From Micromonospora craniellae (GTDB lineage Bacteria > Actinomycetota > Actinomycetes > Mycobacteriales > Micromonosporaceae), in contig NZ_CP061725.1 of assembly GCF_014764405.1 (NCBI RefSeq), forward strand, positions 2,418,001 to 2,482,000: a stretch of 64,000 bases of DNA, read 5' to 3'. The notes beneath the pieces are model-generated. The model did no database searches. It saw nothing but the letters and a program-made list of their open reading frames with translations, and had not been told where the DNA came from. Made by a program: the position numbers and the translations under genes. Shown here one piece after another: positions 47,948 to 56,228 of the stretch. Positions within the stretch are counted from its first letter, which is position 1, and every line of letters begins with the position of its first letter.

Positions 47948-48679
47948 GTGCCGATCGAAGTTGCGCCGCCGAAGTACGTCGTGATCGTCAACGCGATGCA
48001 GCAACGCATTGAGGACGGCACGTACCCGCCCGGCTCGATGCTGCCCAGTGAGACCGATCTGGTGCGGGAGTTCCGCGCGTCGAGGCCGGTCGTCGTCAGG
48101 GCGCTGGACCTGCTGCGTCAGGACGGCTGGATCGAAAGTCGACAAGGCAAGGGGCGCTTCTCCCTCGGCCGGCCCGGTGGGGCCGACCAGCGACAGCGCG
48201 AACGCCGCTTCGCAGTCCTGGAGGACGACGAACGAGCCGGCTCCACTTTGCTCGCTGCCGGCGAGGTGCCCGCCCCCTCCAGGGCAGCGGTAGCGCTCGG
48301 GATCGAGCCCGGAACGCCAGTCGTCGCGCGACGCCGAGTGATCACCGTTGACGGGCTCGGACCGGTAGAACTCGGTACCGCCTTCCTTCCTGCCGACCTG
48401 GCCGACGGCACGGGCGTCGGCGGTAGCGACGTGCTCCCGGAGGGGCTGCTCCGGCATGTCGCGTCGCGCAAGCGGGTGCGCTTCGACCACGTGAGCGAAC
48501 GGATCTCGGCGCGTCTCCCTGACGCCGATGAGGCCAAGCTCTTGCAGGTCAGCGAGGGCGATCCGGTTCTGACGGTGTTGCTGTCCGTCTGCGACCGCTC
48601 CGGCACTCCGCTGCTGGCCGTGGATCTGCTGCTGCCGGCCCGTCGACACGATCTCGAAGACGTCTATCCGCTCGACTGA
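47948..48679 (+). CDS. GntR/HutC-family regulator (KorSA-like)
   Basis: This 243-residue protein has the N-terminal winged helix (PPKYVVIVNAMQQRIEDGTY, then SMLPSETDLVREFRASRPVV and QDGWIESRQGKGRFS) and a UTRA-type ligand domain (FDHVSERISARLPDADEAKL). In pSAM2 the GntR protein KorSA represses transfer and replication functions. Its position directly ahead of the transfer and replication genes here is the same. It starts at GTG 47948. Candidate operators lie both upstream (47917-47932) and downstream (48696-48745), so it probably regulates itself and the following operon. Confidence 0.85.
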   Translation: MPIEVAPPKYVVIVNAMQQRIEDGTYPPGSMLPSETDLVREFRASRPVVVRALDLLRQDGWIESRQGKGRFSLGRPGGADQRQRERRFAVLEDDERAGSTLLAAGEVPAPSRAAVALGIEPGTPVVARRRVITVDGLGPVELGTAFLPADLADGTGVGGSDVLPEGLLRHVASRKRVRFDHVSERISARLPDADEAKLLQVSEGDPVLTVLLSVCDRSGTPLLAVDLLLPARRHDLEDVYPLD

Positions 48680-48695
48680 CGCCGTTCGATACATC

Positions 48696-48745
48696 ACTTG
48701 ACAAGTCGAGTTGACCGCATCTACTTTTGACGCAACTTAACAAGT
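48696..48745. promoter_or_regulatory. Candidate operators for the GntR regulator
   Basis: ACTTGACAAGT (48696-48706, a perfect palindrome around the central A) and ACTTAACAAGT (48735-48745) lie in the gap between the GntR gene and the next gene, 39 bases apart. A related GACAA-N6-TTGTC occurs at 47917-47932 ahead of the GntR gene. The shared TTGACAAG/AACAAGT core and the position fit KorSA-type repression of the transfer operon. Confidence 0.55.
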
Positions 48746-48785
48746 CAACTGGTTGAGTTGGCTTCATGGCTCTGGAGGTCGTGCG

Positions 48786-49223
48786 TTGGTTCCGATGACG
48801 TTGAAGGTGCCGGTCCCGTCCGAGTACGTCTTCCCCGCCGGGGCGCTGTGCCTGGGTGTGTCGCCGCAGATCGACTTCGAGCGTCGCGGTGAGGCGGACA
48901 ACCAGGCGCGGGATAAGGAGTCCGGGGAGCGGGTGTGGGTGGTGCGGGTGATGGACCTTGACCCGGAGGCCGGGAAGTTCGGCCGCTCCACTGAGGTGAA
49001 GGTGAAGGTGGTGGCCGCGCAGCAGCCGGTGCCGCCGCCGTCCACGGTGCCGGGTTACCCGCCTGCGGTGGAGTTCGAGGGCCTGACGTTGACGCCGTAT
49101 GTGGATTCGCAGCGGTGCAAGCCGGGCCGCTCGTCGGGTGACTGCCGCTCGCGGATGGCGTATTCGCTGCGGGCGACGGCGTTGCGGCCGGCGTCGTCGG
49201 CGCCGGGTTCGGCGGCTGCCTGA
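48786..49223 (+). CDS. AICE-conserved hypothetical protein
   Basis: This protein of about 145 residues starts LVPMTLKVPVPSEYVFPAGA, has a beta-rich core (VWVVRVMDLDPEAGKFGRST, EVKVKVVAAQQPVPPP) and an end with two Cys (QRCKPGRSSGDC). A TTG at 48786 is the preferred start, because GGAGG lies 8 bases before it; ATG 48795 is the alternative. It is the first gene after the GntR operators, so it should be the first of the transfer-replication operon. The family is not named here. Confidence 0.6.
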   Translation: MVPMTLKVPVPSEYVFPAGALCLGVSPQIDFERRGEADNQARDKESGERVWVVRVMDLDPEAGKFGRSTEVKVKVVAAQQPVPPPSTVPGYPPAVEFEGLTLTPYVDSQRCKPGRSSGDCRSRMAYSLRATALRPASSAPGSAAA

Positions 49224-49319
49224 CCGTTCCTGTTTGGCGCGCGGGGCGGGTCGTTTCCCCGCCAAGAGTCCCGGCCCGTCCCGCGCTCTCCCATCCCTCG
49301 TCTGTTGAAGGAGGGCGTG

Positions 49320-49625
49320 ATGCCCACCGTAGTTCACCCTGCCCTGATCGCGGCCGTGCCGCTGTTGGTCGGGGCCTTACTCGTAGTGGTCCGTACTCGC
49401 GTGGCCGACGTGCGGCACGCGGTGCGGGAGGTGGAGGCAGCGGTCCGGTCGGTGCTGCGGCTGCCGCCGGCTTCCGGCGTGGTCTACGCGATTCGTTGCC
49501 CGCGTTGTTCGCGGTGGGTGAAGCCGCGCCGGTTCGACCTGCGGCGCATGTCCTGCCGGCCCTGCATCACCACCCTCGGTCGTGGCCGTGGCCGTCGTGG
49601 TCAGGGCGGTGGCGTGTGCCTCTGA
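49320..49625 (+). CDS. Small membrane protein with zinc ribbon
   Basis: This 101-residue protein has an N-terminal helix (HPALIAAVPLLVGALLVVV), a basic amphipathic stretch, and a zinc ribbon CPRCSRW...SCRPC with two CxxC pairs 18 residues apart. GGAGGG lies before ATG 49320. The stop lies 10 bases inside the TraB gene. Small proteins like this are common before AICE transfer genes. It may help TraB act at the membrane. Confidence 0.65.
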   Translation: MPTVVHPALIAAVPLLVGALLVVVRTRVADVRHAVREVEAAVRSVLRLPPASGVVYAIRCPRCSRWVKPRRFDLRRMSCRPCITTLGRGRGRRGQGGGVCL

Positions 49626-51046
49626 TCAATATCATTCCGGGGGACAAGATCCCGGTAGCGCCGATGAATGTGCGTCTTCCGGCGTGGCGGGTGCCGGGCT
49701 GGCTGCTGGTGTTCTGGTGGCTGGCCCGGGGCCTGTTCCGCCTCATTGTCTTGGCCGTCCGCTACTGGTGGCTCAGCCTGCCTGCGGGTCTCGCGCTGTG
49801 GGTGCGGGCCGAGTTCGGTGGGCTGGTCCTGGCGGGCGTCGTCACCACCGTGGCGGCCGGCTGCTTGGGCTGGTGGCGATGGCACCCGGTTTCGTGGCTG
49901 CGGTTCGGCTGGTACCCGCTCGTGGCTCGGATCCGTGCGCTCGTGGTGTACCGGCCTCGGTGGGCGTCGGTCATGGCTACCTGCGGCCTGGCGACCGTGT
50001 TTGGCGGTGACCGGTACGTGCCCCGGCTGCTCCGGGTGCGCTGTGACTGGTGGGGCGATGAGCTGACCGTGCGCATGCTGCCGGGCCAGATTCCCGATGA
50101 CTGGGGTCAGGCGGCGGAGCGTCTCGCGTATGCGTTCCGGCAGCACACCGGGCAGGCCCGTTCCACCGGCCGTCCTGACCGGGTGGTGGTCCGGTTCATG
50201 CGCCGCGACCCGCTTGCCGGTGTCGTGGCGCCGCTGCCGGTGGCGGACACGCCGGACCTGGGCGGGCTGCCGCTCGGGGTGCGGGAGGACGGTGAGCCGT
50301 ATCGGCTGCGGTTGGCGGGCTCGCATGTGTTGATCGCGGGGGCGACTGGGGCGGGCAAGGGCTCGGTGTTGTGGTCGCTCATCCGGTCCCTGGCCGGCGG
50401 TGTGCGGTCGGGGTTGGTGGAGGTGTGGGCGTTCGACCCGAAGGGCGGCATGGAGCTGGCGGCGGGGGTGCCGCTGTTCGCCCGGTTCGCCTACGACGAC
50501 CCCGACGGCATGGCCGGCGTCCTCGACGAAGCCGTGAAACGCATGCGGCTACGCGCGTCCCGGCTGCGGGGTGTGACGCGTCAGCATGTGCCGACGGTGG
50601 AGGAACCGTTGCTGGTCCTGGTCATCGATGAGCTGGCGGCGTTGACCGCGTACATCACGGATCGGAAGGTCCGGGACCGGATCAAGGAATCCCTCGGTCT
50701 CCTGCTCTCCCAGGGCCGCGCGGTCGGGGTGCACGTCATCGCGGCGTTGCAGGACCCGCGTAAGGACGTGCTGCCGTTCCGGGATCTGTTCCCGACCCGC
50801 ATCGGGCTGCGGCTGACCGAGCCGGAGCAGGTGGACATGGTCCTCGGCGACGCCGCCCGTGACCGAGGCGCCCTCTGCGACCGCATCCCCGAGACCTCAC
50901 CGGGGGTGGGGTTCGTCGTCCTCGACGGGGTCCGGGAACCCGTCCGGGTCCGGTTCGCCTACCTCACCGACGACGACATCCGCTCCCTCGGCCGCACCTA
51001 CCGCCACCTCGACCACACCGCCAATGAGAAGGAGGCGACGGCGTGA
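49616..51046 (+). CDS. FtsK/SpoIIIE-type conjugative DNA translocase (TraB-like)
   Basis: This 476-residue protein has membrane helices near the N-terminus (VPGWLLVFWWLARGLFRLIV, ALWVRAEFGGLVLAGVVTTV) and a RecA-like motor: Walker A IAGATGAGKGSVLWSL, DPKGGMEL, and Walker B PLLVLVIDELAALTAY. In pSAM2-type elements this one protein moves double-stranded DNA between hyphae. I chose GTG 49616 (VPLINIIPGDKIPVAP); the longer frame to 49496 runs inside the upstream gene. The next gene overlaps by 4 bases. Confidence 0.88.
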   Translation: MPLINIIPGDKIPVAPMNVRLPAWRVPGWLLVFWWLARGLFRLIVLAVRYWWLSLPAGLALWVRAEFGGLVLAGVVTTVAAGCLGWWRWHPVSWLRFGWYPLVARIRALVVYRPRWASVMATCGLATVFGGDRYVPRLLRVRCDWWGDELTVRMLPGQIPDDWGQAAERLAYAFRQHTGQARSTGRPDRVVVRFMRRDPLAGVVAPLPVADTPDLGGLPLGVREDGEPYRLRLAGSHVLIAGATGAGKGSVLWSLIRSLAGGVRSGLVEVWAFDPKGGMELAAGVPLFARFAYDDPDGMAGVLDEAVKRMRLRASRLRGVTRQHVPTVEEPLLVLVIDELAALTAYITDRKVRDRIKESLGLLLSQGRAVGVHVIAALQDPRKDVLPFRDLFPTRIGLRLTEPEQVDMVLGDAARDRGALCDRIPETSPGVGFVVLDGVREPVRVRFAYLTDDDIRSLGRTYRHLDHTANEKEATA

Positions 51047-51696
51047 AGACCACCGCGCAACGGATAGAGGGCGTGGTCCTGGTCCTCATCGTCCTCGTCG
51101 TTGGCGGGCTCGCCGGAGCGGCGTCGTTCACGCATGTGCATGACTGGACGATGGCGAACTCTCCGGCCGGTACGGGGGACTGGTTCGGCTGGGCCAACGC
51201 CGCCATCTCCGAACTCCTGCCCCTGGCCGCGTTGCTGACCATCCGGCAACGCCGCCGCACCGGCGGGCCGATCGGGTACCCGATGTTTCTGCTCGTCTGC
51301 GCCGTCTCGCTGTCCCTGGCCGCGCAACTCGCCGTGGCCAAGCCGGGCCTGTCCGGCTGGCTCCTGTCCGCCGTCCCCGCACTGGCGTTCCTCGGCCTGT
51401 CAAAGCTCGTCTTCTCCACCGCACCCGCCCCGACGCCCGTCACCAAGCCGGATGACGAGCGACGCGCTGACGAGCCGACCGGAAGCAACGCGCTGCCGGT
51501 GCCGGTGCCGGTGCCGGTGCCCGCCAACGACGACCAGGCGACGACCGTCGTTCGGGCTACCGACGAGGAGCAGCTTCGCCCGGCGGTCCTTCGGCCGGTG
51601 CCGTCGATCGAGCGGCGTCCCGGGCTGGTGCCCGTCCCTGCGGCGGCATTCACCCCACGCAACGGCACCCCCGCCGGGTCGGAGGGTGACCGGTGA
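51043..51696 (+). CDS. DUF2637 membrane protein (SpdB-like)
   Basis: This 217-residue protein has four helices (VVLVLIVLVVGGLAGAASF, ISELLPLAALLTI, FLLVCAVSLSLAAQLA, LLSAVPALAFLGLSKLVF) and a charged C-terminal tail with a PVPVPVPVP run coded by a CCGGTG tandem repeat (about 51497-51520). DUF2637 proteins accompany TraB and RepSA genes in AICEs and are thought to help spread of DNA within the mycelium. It starts at GTG overlapping the TraB gene, and ends overlapping the initiator gene by 4 bases. Confidence 0.8.
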   Translation: MKTTAQRIEGVVLVLIVLVVGGLAGAASFTHVHDWTMANSPAGTGDWFGWANAAISELLPLAALLTIRQRRRTGGPIGYPMFLLVCAVSLSLAAQLAVAKPGLSGWLLSAVPALAFLGLSKLVFSTAPAPTPVTKPDDERRADEPTGSNALPVPVPVPVPANDDQATTVVRATDEEQLRPAVLRPVPSIERRPGLVPVPAAAFTPRNGTPAGSEGDR

Positions 51697-53489
51697 GCCA
51701 ACTCGAACTCATCCCCACCACAACCCCGACCACCGACACTGTCGAGCGGCCTCGGCCGGGGTCGCGGGCCGACCGACTGCGCAAGCCGCTCGCCAAGGAC
51801 GCGCTCAAGCAGCTCGCCGAACAGAACGGCGTCTGCGTCCGACCCCTCGCCCTCCGCCGCACCGACATCGCCACGGGCGTGACCGAGGTCGTGGAGGTGC
51901 CCTGCGGCGCCACCCTCGCCGTCAAGTGCAAGCCGTGTGCGGAGCGGGGCCGGCGGCTGCGGATCCAGCAGATTAGGGAAGGCTGGCACCTCACCGACGA
52001 ACCCGCCGTCCGCCCCGACGAGCCGGGGGAAGACGTACTCGCGCTGGTGCGGGTGCGGGCGCATCTGGAGTTCGAGCGGGAAGCGGTGCAGTACCAGCCG
52101 ATGACCCCGGACGAACGCGTCGCCCACCTGGCCGAGATAGACGCCGCCATCGCCGAACTAGACGAGGCACTCGCAGAGACGAGCCTGCGCGGGCACCTCA
52201 CCCCGAAGGACCGCGACGACCGGCCACGCCGCAAACGGTCCACCCGGCGGCGTCAGGACTCACCCGACCTGCCCCGGCTGCCCGTCGACCCGCGCACTGT
52301 CGGGCGGGCCTACTCCGGGAAGACCGGCAAGACGCACCGGCCGTCGATGCTCGTCACCCTGACGCTCGGTTCCCATGGGCCGGTGCACTCCCACCTGCGG
52401 CGCGGCCCCTACGTCGCCCCGTGCGAGTGCGGACAGCGACACGGGCCGTATGACGACGTGCTCGGCACCCCGGTCGATCCCACCACGTATGACTACCGCC
52501 GGGCCGCCCTCGACGCGATCCACTTCGCCCGGGTCCTCGACCGGTGGTGGCAGAACGTGCGCCGGGCCGCCGGCTGGAACGTCCAATACGCCGGAGCCGT
52601 CGAACTGCAACGCCGTCTCGCCCCACACGCGCACTTCGCGATCCGAGGCACCCTCCCGCGTCGGCTGCTCAAGCAGATCGCCGCAGCGACGTATCACCAG
52701 GTGTGGTGGCCGGCCTTCAACGAACCCGTCTACCGGGTGGACAAGCCGCCGGTCTGGGACGTCGACCAACAGGCATACGTCGACCCGAAGACGCGCGAGC
52801 CGCTGCCCACGTGGGGTGAAGCGCTCGACGCCCTGGAGGAACCCAACGCTCGGCCCGCCTACGTCGCCAGGCTCGGCCGCATCGACGCACGCGGCATCGA
52901 GCAGGGCACCAAGGACGCGGAGCGGTCCATCCGCTACGTGACCAAGTACGTCACCAAAGACCTGACAGACCAGGCCAAGCCACGCACCGACGCGCAGAAG
53001 GCACACTTCGACCGCCTCCACGCGGAACTGTCCGTGCTGCCGTGCTCGCCGACCTGTGCCAACTGGCTGCTGTACGGAGTACAACCGGATGGCGTCAAGG
53101 CGGGCTTGACCCCCGGGCGGTGCACCGGGAAGGTCCACCAACGCTCCACCCTCGGCTTCACCGGCCGCCGCGTCCTCGTCTCCCGCCAATGGTCCGGCAA
53201 AACCCTCGCCGACCACCGCGCGGACAACCGGGCCTGGGTCCGAGCCATCCTCGCGGGCGGCATGGCCGACACCGAAGAACACGACCAGGCGGCCGACGAG
53301 GCAGACGGGCCAAACCGCTACCGGTTCGAACTCGCCCGACCCGAAGACCCCGACGTCCCACCACTGGAACACCGACTCCTACGCGCCATCTCCACACGCA
53401 TCCGATGGCGGGCAGACCTCGACAACGCACGACAACGAACAGCCGGAGCCGTTTCGGCAACCGATCGACCCACCGCGCTCGCGGCCTGA
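51693..53489 (+). CDS. RepSA-type replication initiator
   Basis: This 598-residue initiator of the pSAM2/pIJ101-like rolling-circle type has a zinc-like pair CKPCAERGRRL, then the HUH motif PHAHFAIRG and the catalytic region SIRYVTKYVTKDL (Tyr and Lys), and a second Cys-rich part (LPCSPTCANWL). It should nick the double-strand origin after excision and start replication of the circle. GTG start with 4-base overlap to the DUF2637 gene. The origin is usually inside or near this gene, but I could not place it. Confidence 0.88.
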   Translation: MSQLELIPTTTPTTDTVERPRPGSRADRLRKPLAKDALKQLAEQNGVCVRPLALRRTDIATGVTEVVEVPCGATLAVKCKPCAERGRRLRIQQIREGWHLTDEPAVRPDEPGEDVLALVRVRAHLEFEREAVQYQPMTPDERVAHLAEIDAAIAELDEALAETSLRGHLTPKDRDDRPRRKRSTRRRQDSPDLPRLPVDPRTVGRAYSGKTGKTHRPSMLVTLTLGSHGPVHSHLRRGPYVAPCECGQRHGPYDDVLGTPVDPTTYDYRRAALDAIHFARVLDRWWQNVRRAAGWNVQYAGAVELQRRLAPHAHFAIRGTLPRRLLKQIAAATYHQVWWPAFNEPVYRVDKPPVWDVDQQAYVDPKTREPLPTWGEALDALEEPNARPAYVARLGRIDARGIEQGTKDAERSIRYVTKYVTKDLTDQAKPRTDAQKAHFDRLHAELSVLPCSPTCANWLLYGVQPDGVKAGLTPGRCTGKVHQRSTLGFTGRRVLVSRQWSGKTLADHRADNRAWVRAILAGGMADTEEHDQAADEADGPNRYRFELARPEDPDVPPLEHRLLRAISTRIRWRADLDNARQRTAGAVSATDRPTALAA

Positions 53490-53508
53490 AACCCCTCAGG
53501 AGGAAGTC

Positions 53509-53802
53509 TTGTCCATCGTCGTGCCGTTCGCGTCCCGGCAGCCCGGGGCTCGTGCAGGCAACCTCGCCCCCGTCGACGATCAACCTCGGCCGGTGCGGGC
53601 TGTGTACACGGTCAAGGAAGTGGCCGTGATGCTGTCCCTGTCGGTCAGTTCCGCCTATGCCCTGGTCCGGGCGGGGCAGGTTCCCGCTGAGCGGCTGGGG
53701 CGGCGCTGGGTGGTTCCGCGTAACCGCTTCCACGCCTGGCTGGATGGTGCGTCCGGCGAGCTTTCGGCAACCGGCACCGACGCGGCGCGCGGGGGCTGGT
53801 GA
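53509..53802 (+). CDS. xis: Excisionase (MerR/AlpA-type helix-turn-helix)
   Basis: This 97-residue protein has AVYTVKEVAVMLSLSVSSAY followed by VRAGQVPAERLGRRWVVPR, the winged helix-turn-helix of Xis proteins of AICEs. The TTG start at 53509 is preceded by AGGAGGAAGTC. It lies 19 bases after the initiator gene, and its stop overlaps the integrase start (GTGA). Xis would bind beside attL/attR and direct Int to excision. Confidence 0.85.
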   Translation: MSIVVPFASRQPGARAGNLAPVDDQPRPVRAVYTVKEVAVMLSLSVSSAYALVRAGQVPAERLGRRWVVPRNRFHAWLDGASGELSATGTDAARGGW

Positions 53803-55232
53803 CCGTGGGCTTCGTCAGCAAGACGCCGGCTGGGACGTACCGCGCGAACTGGCGGGACTCGGCGAATCGGCAGAAGGCGAAGACTTTCCGCACGAAGAAG
53901 GAGGCGAACGCCTACCTCGCCGAGGTCGAGGGTGCTCTGAACAAGGGCACGTACGTCGATCCACACGCGGGCAAGGTGCGGTTCGGTGAGTTCGTGGTCC
54001 GATGGTTGGCCGGGCGATCGGTGGAGGCGCGCACGGCTGAGCGGACGGAATCGATGCTGCGGGCGCATCTGCTGCCGCAGTGGGCGGACTGGCCGTTGGC
54101 GCGCATCGACCACCTGGCAGTGCAGGAGTGGGTGACCATCCTCGGTCGCACTCTGGCACCGTCGACCACGGCGAAGCACCTCGGGATGCTCTCGATGATC
54201 ATGCAGACAGCAATCCGGGCGCGGGTCATCGCGGTGAACCCCTGCGAAGGGGTGCGGGTGCCTCGCAACCGGGGGGTCGAGGTTCGTTCGACCATGATCA
54301 GTCGAGAGGCGTTCTTCCGCCGGCTGCTGCCCGCTGTCCCGGCTGAGCATCGAGCGATCGTGTGTGCCGCCGCCGGGGCGGGGTTGCGCTGGGGCGAGTG
54401 CGCCGGCCTGCCGTGGGAGGCGGTCGACCTCGAACGTGGGCTGCTGCATGTCGCCCAGGTGGCGGTGGAGACACACAGCGGAATCGTGCTGCGGGCGTAC
54501 CCGAAGAGTCGGGCCGGCGTGCGGACGGTGCCGATGCCGCCCTTCCTCGTTGACGAGCTGCGTCGGCGGCGTGGCGCGGCGGTGCCGGACGGGCGGGCGT
54601 TGGTCTTCGCCGACCGGGACGGCGGACCGCAACGGCGGTCGAACTTCCGGCGGCGGGTGTGGCTGCCGTCGCTGGTGCGGGCCGGGCTGCTCGGCCGCGT
54701 GTCCGAAGTCGCGCCGGGCCGGTGGGTCGCGTCGTGGCCGGAACGCAACGGCCGGGAGTGGCGGGCGGAGTTCACGACGGAGGCGGCGGCCGTGGCTCAG
54801 GCGGCGGCGTCGGCGGTCGGCGGGCTGCGGTTCCACGATCTTCGGCACTCGTACATCACGTGGCTGGTGACGGACGGGGTGCCGGTCAACGTGGTGCGGC
54901 GCGTAGTGGGACACGAGAAGGCGTCCACGACGCTGGACCGGTACACCCACACGCCCGAGGACTACGCCGACCGGGTCCGGCTGACGTTCGCTGACGATTC
55001 GCTGACTTTCCACCCGCCCTCCGGCCTGGCCGACTCGGGAGAGACGCTCTCACCTGGGCCTGCGGTGGAAGGGGAAAGGGACGACCCCCGTCGGGGGGAG
55101 ACGGGGGTCGTCGGAGGTTCGGCTCCGGGGGGGTCGAGCCGAACCCGCTCAGCGGTCACGGGGGGTGCAACCGCCGAGAGTCTGCCGGTTGTACGAGATG
55201 TGAATACTCGTCCTGCGAACAAGTCTGCCTGA
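53799..55232 (+). CDS. int: Tyrosine-recombinase integrase of the AICE
   Basis: This 477-residue integrase as integrated has an N-terminal Arm-type domain (TYRANWRDSANRQKAKTFRT), a SAM-like core-binding domain, and the catalytic domain with R in GAGLRWGECAG, H-x-x-R in FHDLRHSYITWL, H in VGHEKASTT and Tyr in DRYTHT. The frame passes through the 28-bp attR core. The last 43 or so residues after GERDDPRRGE come from chromosomal DNA. In the excised circle the frame would end six codons later at TAG 39033-39035. GTG start overlaps xis. Confidence 0.92.
   Translation: MTVGFVSKTPAGTYRANWRDSANRQKAKTFRTKKEANAYLAEVEGALNKGTYVDPHAGKVRFGEFVVRWLAGRSVEARTAERTESMLRAHLLPQWADWPLARIDHLAVQEWVTILGRTLAPSTTAKHLGMLSMIMQTAIRARVIAVNPCEGVRVPRNRGVEVRSTMISREAFFRRLLPAVPAEHRAIVCAAAGAGLRWGECAGLPWEAVDLERGLLHVAQVAVETHSGIVLRAYPKSRAGVRTVPMPPFLVDELRRRRGAAVPDGRALVFADRDGGPQRRSNFRRRVWLPSLVRAGLLGRVSEVAPGRWVASWPERNGREWRAEFTTEAAAVAQAAASAVGGLRFHDLRHSYITWLVTDGVPVNVVRRVVGHEKASTTLDRYTHTPEDYADRVRLTFADDSLTFHPPSGLADSGETLSPGPAVEGERDDPRRGETGVVGGSAPGGSSRTRSAVTGGATAESLPVVRDVNTRPANKSA
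55072..55111 (+). repeat. attR core overlapping a terminator hairpin
   Basis: 55072-55099 is identical to the attL core at 38992-39019. The core ends with the left arm (ACGACCCCCGTC at 55081-55092) and loop of a perfect 12-bp hairpin whose right arm (55100-55111) lies in the chromosome. The original attB would be the complete terminator after the VHL-like gene. Confidence 0.8.
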
Positions 55233-55404
55233 GCGGACCTGTGTACGTCGAGTGGTGTAGCCTCCACTCCCCGCAGATTCCTTTTCGCAGAGTGTGACCG
55301 CAGTCACGCTTCGCAGGCGCCGTGGAGGTCGACCCGCAGGTCCGCACGGTCCTTGGCCCCCGGGCATCCGACGACGATAGACCATCGGGCTAGACTTTCG
55401 CGCC

Positions 55405-56208
55405 GTGGGCCGAAGTGCCGCTTTCTTCGATCTGGACAAGACCGTCATCGCCAAGTCGAGCGCCCTGGCGTTCGGTCGGCCGTTCTACCGGGACGGTTTG
55501 ATCACCCGGCGTGACGTGGTCAAGTCGGCGTACGCGCAGCTGATGTTCCGGCTGGGCGGCACCGACGAGCAGACCATGGCCAGGACCAGGGACTACCTCG
55601 CCGCCCTGTGCAAGGGATGGCAGGTGGAGCAGGTCCGCCAGATCGTCGCGGAGACATTGCACGAGTTGATCAACCCCTACGTGTACGCCGAGGCCGCCGC
55701 CCTCATCGAGGAGCACCAGGCCGCCGGGCGGGACGTGGTGCTGGTCTCCGCCTCCGGCGAGGAGATGGTCCGCCCGATCGGCGTGCTGCTCGGGGTCACC
55801 GACGTGATCGCCACCCGGATGGGTGTGGTGAACGGGCGGTACAGCGGCGAGGTCGAGTTCTACGCGGCCGGTCCGAGCAAGGTCGAGGCGGTCAGCGAGT
55901 TGGCCGAGGCGCGCGGGTACGACCTGGCCGACTCGTACGCCTACTCCGACTCGTACACGGATCGGCCGTTGTTGGAGTGCGTGGGGCATCCGAGCGTGGT
56001 CAACCCGGATCGGCAGTTGCGCAAGCTCGCGGTGGAGAACGCCTGGCCGGTGCTGGAGTTCCGGCACCCGATCCCGCTGGGTCGGCGGCTGCGGGAGCGA
56101 CCCGGCGTCCCGGTGGCCGCGGCCGCGCTCGGCGTGGGTGTCGGGGTGGCGATCGGCATCGCCTGGTACGGCCGGCACCGCCGGACCCGCGCCGCAAGCT
56201 CCGCCTGA
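55405..56208 (+). CDS. HAD-IB family phosphatase (SerB-like) with C-terminal membrane anchor
   Basis: This 267-residue HAD hydrolase has motif I FFDLDKTVIAKSSA (nucleophile Asp), motif II VLVSASGEEM, and motif III/IV region AYSDSYTDRPLLECVGHP. A hydrophobic C-terminal helix (VPVAAAALGVGVGVAIGIAW) follows. The order matches Rv3661, a SerB-like protein beside the tad genes in M. tuberculosis. The substrate may be a phosphoserine-like or lipid phosphate. GTG start. The AICE lies immediately upstream and separates it from the tad locus. Confidence 0.88.
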   Translation: MGRSAAFFDLDKTVIAKSSALAFGRPFYRDGLITRRDVVKSAYAQLMFRLGGTDEQTMARTRDYLAALCKGWQVEQVRQIVAETLHELINPYVYAEAAALIEEHQAAGRDVVLVSASGEEMVRPIGVLLGVTDVIATRMGVVNGRYSGEVEFYAAGPSKVEAVSELAEARGYDLADSYAYSDSYTDRPLLECVGHPSVVNPDRQLRKLAVENAWPVLEFRHPIPLGRRLRERPGVPVAAAALGVGVGVAIGIAWYGRHRRTRAASSA

Positions 56209-56228
56209 TCCTCGCCCGCAGTGCCGCG

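Larger units (their letters stand above)
38992..55099. mobile_element. Actinomycete integrative and conjugative element (AICE, pSAM2-type)
   Basis: A 16.1-kb element bounded by an exact 28-bp direct repeat (38992-39019 and 55072-55099). The right half carries the AICE module in order: GntR regulator, TraB-type translocase, DUF2637 protein, RepSA-type initiator, Xis and Int, with most starts overlapping. The left half carries cargo: a restriction-modification pair, a small hypothetical, GNAT acetyltransferase and an XRE regulator. One repeat copy is lost on excision, which joins the two halves of a terminator hairpin between the VHL-like gene and the HAD gene. The restriction-modification genes have lower GC than the host, which suggests a separate origin. 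Confidence 0.88.

Noticed and set aside
55233..55404. tRNA gene or tRNA remnant at the right end of the AICE
   Set aside because: No cloverleaf or T-arm consensus could be found on either strand. The 28-bp direct repeat lies in a terminator instead.
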